Positions 1 through 9,204 of a stretch of 64,000 nucleotides of DNA are shown in pieces (positions within the stretch are counted from its first letter, which is position 1; each line of letters begins with the position of its first letter). The notes under the pieces were generated by a model. It was not told the origin of the DNA. It was given only the letters and a program-made list of their open reading frames with translations, and did no database searches. The stretch covers positions 62,202,365-62,266,364 of the forward strand of contig NC_092093.1 in the NCBI RefSeq assembly GCF_045679555.1, written 5' to 3'. The translations under genes were made by a program, and so were the position numbers. This stretch comes from Salvelinus alpinus. Its lineage: Eukaryota; Chordata; Actinopteri; Salmoniformes; Salmonidae.

Positions 1-246
1 CAATAGGAGGGTCAACCAATTATTTAATTCTAGGGTTCACATACTTTTCCCACCCTGCAATGTAAATATTTACATGGTGTGTTCAAATAAGACATGAAAA
101 TGTATAATTGTTTGTGTGTTATTAGATTAAGCAGACTGTGTTTGTCTATTGTTGTGACCTAGATGAAGATCAGATCAAATTTTATGACCAATTTATGCAG
201 AAATCCAGTCATTTCCAAAGGGTTCACATACTTTTTCTTGCAACTG
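1..246 (-). mobile_element. Tc1-like transposon, terminal fragment cut by the window edge
   Basis: The sequence ends with 'cacatactttttcttgcaactg' style terminal bases followed by a TA dinucleotide at 247-248, as expected for a Tc1/mariner terminal inverted repeat. An inner copy of the motif 'ggttcacatactttt' lies near position 33, resembling the paired direct repeats of salmonid Tc1-like termini. No transposase is visible; the rest lies outside the window. Orientation is uncertain. Confidence 0.6.
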
Positions 247-461
247 TATCTCTATTCTCTCTGACCTGTTTGTCCACTGAATTCTCTTCCTAGCCTTCCT
301 GTGTTCTAATAACCCGAGTCCTCTCTCTCCTCCTCTCCTGACCCCTCAGTGGCAGCCAGCCCTCCCACCGAGGACAAACAGCTGCCTCTGGAGGCCTTAG
401 ATGTCCAGCTCCAGTGCCTTCCCACGCACAGGTAGCCCTACACAATATGGTTGCATTATGG

Positions 462-802
462 GCAATTCCACATGAACGGAATTAAGCTGAGAATCCGATT
501 TTTCACTTTAAAATGTATGCCAAACAAAAACCTATGATTGCAAAGTTAAACTATACAACTCTATATGATGGAACAAAAAGCACTGCCCGTCATTCTGTTA
601 CCAAACTTTGCATCTGTACTGTTCTTCAAGTAAATGCGTCTTGTAACATTTTCTGTGGAAATTGTTAAAAGCCGTCCTTGTGCATATTGTATAGTTTGTT
701 TGACTTTTCAGTCATTGGTTTTCGTTTGGCATACATTTTAAAGTGAAAAATCGGAGTGTGGGCATAATTTCAAATTGCCCTTGTGCTTCATGTGAATACT
801 TA
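462..802. mobile_element. Foldback (MITE-like) element in a sharpin intron
   Basis: Bases 494-527 (cgatttttcactttaaaatg and on) recur in reverse complement at about 724-756. The outer bases (caattccacatga / ttcatgtgaa) also pair, giving a stem of roughly 100 bp per side around an AT-rich centre. No ORF of its own is visible. The class is not determined. Confidence 0.65.
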
Positions 803-1429
803 ATAGCGGTTGTGTGTACAGTAGTGGATAGGCCTAGTTTCTACCCTTTTCAATGGCTCACTGTCCCTGCCTCTTGGTTTCTTCCTTGTGTCCACTGGTC
901 TGTGGAGGAGATGTGTGCTGACCTGACCAGGGTCATCGAGGCTGGTGACATCCAGGCGGCCTCCATCTACGCTGCCGCCCTAGCTCATCAGCAGGCAGGG
1001 CTGAAGATCCAGCCCTCTGAGAGGAGCTACGGAGACACAGAGGTTAGGTGAGAGGGTTAAGAGCACTAGAGCTACTGGGTAGAAGAAGAGAAAGTTATTG
1101 AATAATTCAGAATATAACTTTGTAGGACAGGAAATGCATATTTTAGGAGTTTATGACGATTGTATCTTTCTGTGAAAGCTTGTCTGTAGTGGTCGAGGAT
1201 TCTTCATCTTCCTGTTGTGTCACGGTGAAAGTCCTCCCCCACACGACCATTGCAATACTCAAGCAGCAGGTCAGTCTGAACAGCTTAAACAATATATATT
1301 TATTTTTAAAAAGTTTGAATTTAAATTCAGTTCTCTATAAAATGTATTTAGCTATAAAATAGTTTTAACATGATGTTAACCTTTCTGTCAGCGTTTATTT
1401 GTCTTTCTGTCTGTCCCTCTGTCTCCTAG

Positions 1430-1709
1430 ATATTCTTGGAGTATGGCTTCCATCCGCGGGTGCAGTGCTGGGTCATCGGCCACTGTCTGTGTGCCGAGCA
1501 GCGCTCTCTGGCATCATATGGGGTGCGCAGGGATGGAGACACGGCCTTCCTGTACCTCCTCTCCGCCCGCCTCACATGGCAGCTGCTCCAGCAGGACCAG
1601 GAGAGTACCCTCCTCACCCGCGCTACCCCACCCCCCAGCAACTGCCCCACATCCCAGGACTGGAGGGGTTACAGCACCCTGCCACTCAGACTGAGCCACA
1701 GCAGCAAGG
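1430..1709 (+). CDS. sharpin: sharpin exon: ubiquitin-like domain, C-terminal half
   Basis: The exon is bounded by cctag and a gtgaga donor. It starts [17 protein letters not shown] and carries the invariant SLASYGVR and FLYLLSA motifs of SHARPIN/HOIL-1 UBL domains, the part that binds HOIP in the LUBAC complex. It joins in phase to exon 1179-1269 ([22 protein letters not shown]). A Pro/Gln/Ser-rich linker follows. This is the best-preserved part of the gene and has no defect of its own. Confidence 0.85.
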
Positions 1710-2644
1710 GTGAGACTGCTAAACACAAACAAGCACACACCACTGACATAAGGACCCATTGTTGGCACCCTCCTGACCAAGCGTTGTTCCTGTCCCTGTA
1801 GGTTCAAATGGAACAGGGCCAAATGGAGCAGGGGCAGAGAGGCTGAACATCAGTGAAATCAAAGACCTCATCAACCTGGAGATGCCACAACTCAATGATG
1901 CACTTAGTCCCAAGAAATCAGGCCCTCAGGTACACACAAGCTCTGTACAATACCCCTTGGTAATAATTGAATAACTATTTGACTCAGCTAAATGGATTTC
2001 ACCCTCAACATGACTGTTACATACCTAGATGCTGTAAGTTGACATACAGTAGATATCCATCTACACACCTGCAAAGACACTCTTGCTGTGTGTCTCAAGG
2101 TTGGGCCTGCCCCTCTTGTACGTACATAACAAGCCCACGCCGCCTGGCTGTGAGATCTGCAGTACAGACCGTCCAGAGAGTTCTACTGTTCCTGGGAGCC
2201 AGAAACCAGACACTCTGGAGCTCCACCGCATACAGCAGGAGGAAGAATCCGTCCAACAGTACCAGCAGGTAGAATGGTTTTAAGCTCAGACAGATCTATA
2301 CTCCCTCACTCATGCACGTAAACACGTTAAAATAGTGCTGATGCAAGCTGTCAGACCGTGCCGACAGGACAGGTAGGACTCTCTGATGTAGACACACACA
2401 TGCACACTCTTGCACGTACACAGTTGAAAGTTAATGCTGTGTAGTTTAAAGGTTTATTAAGGGAAAGGGAGGCTTAGTAGGATAATGTAAGAGTTGAGAT
2501 GACCAGGGAAGGTAGGATGGGCTCTCAAAGGCTGACTCTTCTTTTCTGTCTCTCTGTATTTTTAAAGCAGAAAGAGAGAAGAGAGCTGGGGGGCGCGGGT
2601 GCTCAAAACGGCTCCCTACTGGAAAACTTGGACCAGGACTACTG

Positions 2645-3773
2645 ACTCGCACGCTCCACGTATCATCACAGAAAGAGTCTCGCACGCTCCACGTATCATC
2701 ACAGAAAGAGACTGGCACGCTCCACGTATCATCACAGAAAGAGACTGGCTCGCTCCACGCATCATCACAGAAAGAGACTCGCACGCTCCACGTATCATCA
2801 CAGAAAGAGACTCGCACGCTCCACATATCATCACAGAAAGAGACTCGCACGCTCCACGCATCATCACAGAAAGAGACTTGCACGCTCCACGTATCATCAC
2901 AGAAAGAGACTGGCACGCACGCTCCACATATCATCACAGAAAGAGACTGGCTCGCACGCTCCACGCATCATCACAGAAAGAGACTGGCTCGCTCCACGTA
3001 TCATCACAGAAAGAGACTCGCACGCTCCACGTATCATCACAGAAAGAGACTCGCACGCTCCACGTATCATCACAGAAAGAGACTGGCTCGCTCCACGTAT
3101 CATCACAGAAAGAGACTGGCTCGCACGCTCCACGTATCATCACAGAAAGAGACTCGCACGCTCCACGCATCATCACAGAAAGAGACTTGCACGCTCCACG
3201 TATCATCACAGAAAGAGACTGGCACGCACGCTCCACGTATCATCACAGAAAGAGACTGGCTCGCACGCTCCACGCATCATCACAGAAAGAGACTGGCTCG
3301 CTCCACGTATCATCACAGAAAGAGACTCGCACGCTCCACGTATCATCACAGAAAGAGCCTCGCACGCTCCACGTATCATCACAGAAAGAGACTGGCACGC
3401 TCCACGTATCATCACAGAAAGAGACTGGCACGCACGCTCCACGTATCATCACAGAAAGAGACTGGCACGCACGCTCCACGTATCATCACAGAAAGAGACT
3501 CGCACGCTCCACGTATCATCACAGAAAGAGACTGGCACGCTCCACGTATCATCACAGAAAGAGACTGGCACGCTCCACGTATCATCACAGAAAGAGACTG
3601 GCACGCTCCACGTATCATCACAGAAAGAGACTGGCACGCTCCACGTATCATCACAGAAAGAGACTGGCACGCTCCACGTATCATCACAGAAAGAGACTGG
3701 CTCGCACGCTCCACGTATCATCACAGAAAGAGACTGGCTCGCACGCTCCACGTATCATCACAGAAAGAGACTG
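2645..3773. repeat. Minisatellite, about 33 copies of a 33/37-bp unit
   Basis: The unit core ctccacgtatcatcacagaa followed by agagactggcacg recurs 33 times by my count. Most units are 33 bp; some carry an extra 4 bp (cacgcacgctcc or ctcgcacgctcc). Variants (catc for tatc, ctcg for ctgg) recur in the same order about 309 bp apart, so a block of about nine units was itself duplicated. The array starts directly after the sharpin exon ending LLENLDQDY, within the gene. Long open frames seen here on both strands come from the repeat and are not genes. Confidence 0.95.
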
Positions 3774-4338
3774 ACACACACTTTCTATATTTTGCAGCTG
3801 TAACACGATGTACCATTCTCCTCAACCCATGCAGTCTCTCTCAAGCTACTGAGCAATAGTCAATTGTCTTACGACACAACCTCAGTGACTACATTACATA
3901 GGACAGCATTGTGGCTACCTACCCTCTGACCTTGTTTGAAACAAATACTGTATGTCTAAGCAAATTAATGGCTATTTTATGTTGAAATCTTTTTATATAG
4001 GACATTGTTAAAGCTACTATTTTGCATGTTTATAATAAATATTGTAACTGTACTGCAAGTCCATGTAGGCCATTTTTGCAGTGTGTCAACCAGTTGAAAC
4101 CTGTTTCAGAGAGGGAAAACAACTCTGCTGTGTTGCCCATTCTGTTCCTGTTTGTTTCAGTCTGGGTCAAGAAGTTCAAAACTGTAATTGCTGTTTGTTT
4201 TCAATGTGTTAACTCTCAAAATGCACAGTTGAATTAATAATGAATGCATTTTGACTGAAAGCATCTGTTATTGCAATTAAAACGTATTTAACTGTAATTA
4301 AGCAAGTAAAATGCTGTTTTGAATAAAATGAATGCCTG
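3774..4338. other. Spacer without recognised gene
   Basis: AT-rich sequence between two minisatellites, inside the sharpin gene. No RING1-type cysteine pattern was found on + in this stretch, where the missing sharpin exons would be expected. Nothing else is supported. Confidence 0.6.
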
Positions 4339-4346
4339 TGTGTTAA

Positions 4347-5132
4347 TTAGTGACCCTACCCCTAGTGACCCTATTGAACCTACCCCTAGTGACCCTATTG
4401 ACCCTACCCTTAGTGACCCTATTGAACCTATCCCTAGTGACCCAAGTGACCCTACCCCTAGTGATCCTACCCCTAGTGATCCTACCCCTAGTGACCCTAC
4501 CCCTAGTGACTCTACCCCTAGTGGCCCTAGTGACTCTACCCTTAGTGAACCGAGTGACTCTACCCTTAGTGACCCTATTGATCCTAACCCTCTTGATCCT
4601 ACCCCTAGTGACCCTATTGAACCTACCCCAAGTGACTCTAGCCTTAGTGACCCTACCCCTAGTGACCCTATTGCACCTACCCCTAGTGACTCTACTCTTA
4701 CTGAACCTAGTTACACTAGTTACTCTACTCCTAGTGACCCTATTGAACCTACCCCTAGTGACCCTATTGAACCTACCCCTAGTGACCCTAGTGAACCTAT
4801 CCCTAGTGAACCTACTCCTAGTGACCCAAGTGACCCTACCCCAAGTGACCCTATACCTAGTGATCCTACCCCTAGTGACCCTACCCCTAGTGACTCTACC
4901 CTTTGTGACCCTATTGATCCTACCCCTAGTGACTCTACTCTTAGTGAATCTAGTTACACTAGTTACTCTACCCCTAGTGACCCTACCTCTAGTTACCCTA
5001 TTGAACCTACCCCTAGTGACTCTACCCCTAGTGACCCTACCCCTCTTGATCCTACCCCTAGTGACCCTATTGAACCCACCCCTAGTGACCCTATTCCTAG
5101 TGACCCTACCCCTAGTGACTCCGCCCCTAGTT
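4347..5132. repeat. Minisatellite built of 9-, 15- and 24-bp units (agtgaccctacccct)
   Basis: Units agtgaccctacccct (15 bp), an extended 24-bp form with attgaaccta inserted, and short agtgaccct forms alternate irregularly for about 790 bp. All lengths are multiples of three, so two + frames and one - frame stay open (SDPTP-rich, LPLVT-rich and VTRGR-rich respectively). I see no start context, splice evidence or homology, and treat these frames as by-products of the repeat. It lies in the sharpin gene before the IBR exon. Confidence 0.9.
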
Positions 5133-5186
5133 TTCCAAAGATGCATGCAACGTGCAACAATTTCAACGATTTTACTGAGTAACAGT

Positions 5187-5863
5187 TCATATAAGGAAAT
5201 CGGTCGATTGAAATAAATAACTTAGGCCCTAATTTATAGATGGCCCACTTAGGCCCACCCATAAATGTATTTCAATTGACTGATTTCCTTATATTATGGG
5301 GGAGATGGGCCCAGCCAATCAGAATTAGTTTTTCCTCCTCAAAAGGGCTTTATTACAAACAGAAATACTCCTCGATTTCATCAGCTGTCCACGTGGCTGG
5401 TCTCAGACGATCCCGTAGGTGAAGAAGCCGGATGTGGAGGTCCTGAAATGAACATTCAGTTCTCTGGCAACAACTCTGGTAGACATTCCTCCAGTCAACA
5501 TGTCAATTGCACGCTCCCTCAAAACTTGAGACATCTGTGGCATTGTGTTGTGTGACACAACTGATTATTTTAGTGGCCTTTTATTGTCCCCAGCACAAGG
5601 TGCACCTGTGTAATGATCAGTACCAGGATGACCTGACAGCCCATTCTGTTTAATCAGCGTCTTGCTATGCCACACCTGTCAGGTGGATTATCTTGGCAAA
5701 GGAGAAATACTCACTAACAGGGACTCAAACAAATTTGTGCACAACATTTAGCGAGAAATACGCTTTTTGTACATATGGAACATTTCTGGGATCTTTTATT
5801 TCAGCTCATGAAAAATGGGTCCAACACTTTACATGTTGCCTTTATATTTTTGTTCAGTATACC
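5187..5863 (-). mobile_element. Internally deleted Tc1-like element
   Basis: The right end (gttgcctttatatttttgttcagtat) and the inner segments about 5400-5560 (gggatcgtctgagaccagcc and tgccacagatgtctcaagtt in reverse) match a common salmonid Tc1-like family as I know it. The transposase region is almost wholly deleted. A 24-nt stretch at 5618-5641 is foreign to the element and matches the sharpin exon at 6144-6167 (see findings). Confidence 0.75.
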
Positions 5864-6362
5864 TAAACATACTAGCTACTTAAGATGGCACATTGGATAT
5901 TATAGACATTCTGTATAAACACACTGGCTAATGCAGACCAGAAAACTTCGGATGGTGTGTGCACGAGGACACAGTCAACGTGTTCCACTGCCCCGTCTGC
6001 AACAAGCACAACTGCCTGCCCTGCAAGGTACACACATCACATTTACATTCACCAATGATTGCAAACTAAATGGATTTGAAAAGACCACCTCCTCTACTTT
6101 CCCCTCTCTCTCTCAGGCGATCCATGAAGAGATGGACTGTAAACAGTACCAGGATGACCTAACAGCCATGCTGAGAATGACTCAGCAGCCTGCAGAAGCA
6201 GAGATCTGCTCAAGGTGACACACAATCAGACACTTTTACATGTACTTTATACCTGTAGATTGATTTCAACAAGCATTGAAGACAAGTGGAAGGAATGTTA
6301 GGGTTTTCAGGTAGTTAGACTTTGCTCATATCATATTCACAGAAAATAACCCTCTCTCTCAG

Positions 6363-6708
6363 ACCCTGGTCCTCTCCGGGGAGGCCTTGCACTGCCCTCA
6401 GTGCATTATCATTGTGCAGAAAAAGGAGGGCTGTGATTGGCTGTGTTGCACTGTCTGTCACACCGAGATCTGCTCGGTCACCAGACTGCGTCCCTGGGTG
6501 CCAGGGGTAAGAGCCCGCCTCTCCTGTCTCTCTCTGCCACATTCAGTCAAGCTCTGCTTGGTTGTGCTCCACTGCTCACCTCTAATGCAGAGATTTCCCA
6601 TCTGTGTCTGCTACCGGTCTGTGTTTCTGTTCCCCCTAAGGGTCCGGGTGACACCAGCAAGGGCTGCCGCTGGAACATCAACAACCAAAAGTGTCAGAAC
6701 TGTCACTG
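6363..6708 (+). CDS. sharpin-locus exons encoding a RING2 (Rcat) of HOIL-1 type
   Basis: Two exons, 6363-6506 and 6641-6708, are in phase with each other. They encode EALHCPQC, then [27 protein letters not shown] and a C-terminal CQNCH. In HOIL-1 the cysteine of GCDW is the catalytic Cys of the RBR ligase, and it is present here. Odd points: HTEICS replaces the usual HTEICW, and WLCC has Cys where HOIL-1 has Arg. The preceding IBR exon (5937-6027, [26 protein letters not shown]) keeps CPVC and CLPC but seems to lack the first Cys pair. Mammalian SHARPIN has no such domain. Confidence 0.75.
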
Positions 6709-7937
6709 AGAAAGACAATAAGGGATGTGTGTGTTGTGAGAGTCAGATAGGTAGCAAGTTAGAATGGTAGGAGTAGGAACCAGAAGCCAAAGTTGACCAT
6801 GCAAGACAAATGTGTATGTCACTCAAAAGGATTGATGATCTCACTGCATGTTCAGCTCTGCACATTTCCTGTTTGTTTTTGATCTCCCTATAAAGTCATG
6901 CAATACTGTTCAGGGACACATTAAACTAAGTGTCATTCACCTTTTCAGCACTCAAAGCTAAAGCCTAATGCCAATGACAGCGTTCTGGGGTTGAAACAGA
7001 GAGCGTACTGTGTTCTGACTGGAAATAATGCAATTTTTTCTGCTTAGAAACATAATAAAAATAATCTGTTTCAAACTACATTGCGCTGTGTGTCAATTAA
7101 TAGCCATTTTGTAAGTACATGAGTGTTCATGTGAAATTAATACTTTGACATGTTCTATGTTTTTGTCCTGAATGAATAATGCAAGGCTCTGTCACAGACC
7201 GGATGTGAATACTAAAGGTTCTGTTTATTACTCACTGGCTCCTATTACAAACTCATTATGAAGGCCAAGAAAACACTGTCTGTTTTCATGGAAGAATGTG
7301 TGGAATTGCGCAGGAACTGCTGGTGTGACATTGTGCCTTAACAGTGTGTCAAAGCCACTAAACACGAGGCCTCACAAGACTCATCTGAAGGTCCCTGGTA
7401 CCAGTTGAAAAAATGAATGGAAGTATATATGGAGACTGTTTTTAATGCCAAAAATACAGTGTAAAATAAATAAATTCCTGATCTTTCTTATCTCTCAGAT
7501 ATAGGAGAAACACTTAAGAACATTCTGCTGTTCCATGTAGTGAATGTTATTAAATGTGTTTGTATGGGCTAATAGCAGTATAGTTCAAGGGGTCTTAAAA
7601 TTCCAAATCAAATAGCTAAAGGATCCTTGGTAAAACAATTTCATATCACTAGCTAGTAAAAAAAATGGGATTACATAATAAAAATAGTTTGATTGCATAA
7701 TTTCTTTACATATTTTCTTCATTTATTTGCCAAGTAGCAAACATATTATTTATTCGATGACACCTAAAAATCTATTGTGAGAGCCTATAATATAATTTAC
7801 CTCAAATGCATAGTTTTGGTGCGAAATGCAATAATAAAAAGTCAAGATAGCTGATGAAGGTAGGCTAGTCTTCTCCAGGACCCATTGTTGTTCAAGACAG
7901 TCAGTCATTCATTCAATTCTTATTGGAATCACTTAAA
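6709..7937. other. sharpin 3' flank, no gene recognised
   Basis: AT-rich sequence following the sharpin stop. It holds several AATAAA-like hexamers (for example in gtgtaaaataaataaattcc near 7460) that could serve polyadenylation, but none can be assigned with confidence. No ORF or repeat was recognised. Confidence 0.5.
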
Positions 7938-8147
7938 CTCTTAGAAAAAAGGGTTCCAAACGCGTCCTCCTGCCTTCCCCATAGATAGCTCTTTTTGGTT
8001 CCAGGTAGAACCCTTTGGGGAAAAGGTTATACTTGGAACCAAAAAGGGTACTACCTGGAACCAAAAATGGTTCTTCAAAGGGTTCTCCCATGGGGACAGC
8101 CGGAGAACACTTTTAGGTTCTAGATAGAAAAAACGGTGCTAAGAGTA
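7938..8147. mobile_element. Foldback MITE (gggttcc / ggaaccc family)
   Basis: A short element with inverted repeats: tcttagaaaaaagggttcc at one end and ggttctagatagaaaaaacg with ctaagag at the other. The inside is made of alternating ggttccaggtagaaccct and its complement. Such elements are abundant in salmonid DNA. It has no coding capacity. Confidence 0.7.
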
Positions 8148-8271
8148 GTTAGGCTGGGCTACAGTTTATTGATAGTCATAGATTGAATTGTACTGTTTCA
8201 AGGCATTGTTAATGATGGTTGAGTATTACAATATAATTAGTAGAGCATAATAAACTGTAATGTAGTAGAAT

Positions 8272-9204
8272 ATGTGGGCGGAATTTCAAGTTACACACAA
8301 TATTGATAACTATTTTGAATTATATTTTAGATTCTTGGAGACAGGGGACTCCTACAGGACCATTGGATTCAGCTTCGGAGATGGACGGTCCACGGTGGCA
8401 GGCATTGTTCCCTCTGTGGCACAAGCCATTTGGGACTGTCTGGTTGGTGAATACATGCCTGTCCCCAAGAGGAAGACTGGAGGGCCATCGCTGCCGAGTT
8501 CCTGGAGAGGTGGAATTTCCCAAACTGCCTTCTACTGTTTCCGTGTCGTCGATGTTGGTGCTTACGGCAAGGGAAGTGATGGCGGGACCCTCCGGGACTC
8601 TGCCTTCGGCCAGCCACTTCAGGATGGCACCCTGGAGATTCTACCACCTGCATCACTCCCTGGGGCTGAAAACCTGGGACCTGTTCCCCACGTCTTCGTT
8701 GATGACGAGGCCTTCCCTTTGAGACGCAATCTCATGAGGCCCTACGCTGGACGCCAGCTGCCATTGCCAAAGCCTGTAAGGATCTTTAACAAACGACTAT
8801 CCAGGGCAAGGTTAGTTGTTGAATGCACCTTTGGGATTCTGGCAGAGCGGTGGAGTATGTATCGGAGAGTGCTTGGTCTCAGCCCCTCAAATGTCGATGC
8901 CTGCGTGAAGGCCACATGTGTTCTCCACAACGATGCCTGCGTGAAGGCCACATGTGTTCTCCACAACGATGCCTGCGTGAAGGCCACATGTGTTCTCCAC
9001 AACTCCCTGCGGAGGTCATTCCAGGAGCCACTCCAGATGGAGACGGGCACGCCAAATGGTCACCTACCTGATGTCACCGGGGCAGGTGCCAACAACGCCC
9101 CCAGACAGGCACTCCAGGTGAGGGAGAAGCTGACCACCTACTTCTCATCGCCAGCAGGTGACAGTATGCCGTGGAGTGAAACAGCTCTTTTAAGAGCCCC
9201 TTAA
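8272..9204 (+). pseudogene. PIF/Harbinger (HARBI1-like, DDE_4) transposase, decayed
   Basis: A 310-codon open frame encodes RFLETGDSYRTIGFSFGDG and STVAGIV (N-terminal helix-turn-helix region), VVDVGAYGKGSDGG (second acidic region) and DDEAFPLRRNLMRPYAG, all typical of HARBI1/PIF transposases. The segment that should hold the first catalytic Asp (GAxDGKH) is absent. Around 8455-8530 the family frame (EEDWRAIAAEFLERWNF) is in another reading phase, so compensating indels flank the deletion. Codons 209-244 are a perfect triple repeat of 12 codons. An active nuclease is therefore not expected. It probably belongs to the same element as the MADF-BESS gene at 10687-12741. Confidence 0.8.
8896..9003 (+). 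repeat. 36-bp unit in three perfect tandem copies
   Basis: Copies at 8896-8931, 8932-8967 and 8968-9003 are identical (gatgcctgcgtgaaggccac and on). Each encodes DACVKATCVLHN within the Harbinger transposase frame. A single copy is normal at this place in HARBI1-like proteins, so two were gained in frame. Confidence 0.95.

Larger units (their letters stand above)
350..6708 (+). pseudogene. sharpin: sharpin-like gene (SHARPIN/HOIL-1 family), 3' part, disrupted
   Basis: Approximate exons: 350-431, 908-1047, 1179-1269, 1430-1709, 1802-1929, 2100-2268 (or from 2077), 2567-2643, 5937-6027, 6117-6214, 6363-6506, 6641-6708. The UBL exon reads [20 protein letters not shown] and later [12 protein letters not shown], which is closer to SHARPIN than to RBCK1. 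The zinc finger ([10 protein letters not shown], then [16 protein letters not shown]) is an NZF/RanBP2 type. The family acts in the cytosolic LUBAC complex that makes linear ubiquitin. Unlike mammalian SHARPIN, the sequence continues with a linker, an IBR-like exon and a RING2 (HCPQC, GCDW, CHTEIC) ending in CQNCH-stop, as in RBCK1. Defects: the two NZF halves are in different frames; exon 6117-6214 needs one extra base to join the next exon in frame; no RING1 exon is found; exon 2567-2643 runs into a stop at the minisatellite. Synteny with oplah supports sharpin. It may be a decayed duplicate, or contain assembly errors. Confidence 0.75.

Noticed and set aside
2645-3773. CRISPR-like array because of the regular 33-bp spacing
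   Set aside because: There are no unique spacers; the whole unit is repeated, in a vertebrate gene.
2599-3774. 391-codon + frame and several - frames over the minisatellite
   Set aside because: They exist because the 33-bp unit lacks stops. No domain, start context or splice signal supports them.
4319-5216. SDPTP-rich, LPLVT-rich and VTRGR-rich long frames
   Set aside because: All three are readings of one 3n-unit minisatellite. No evidence that any is translated.
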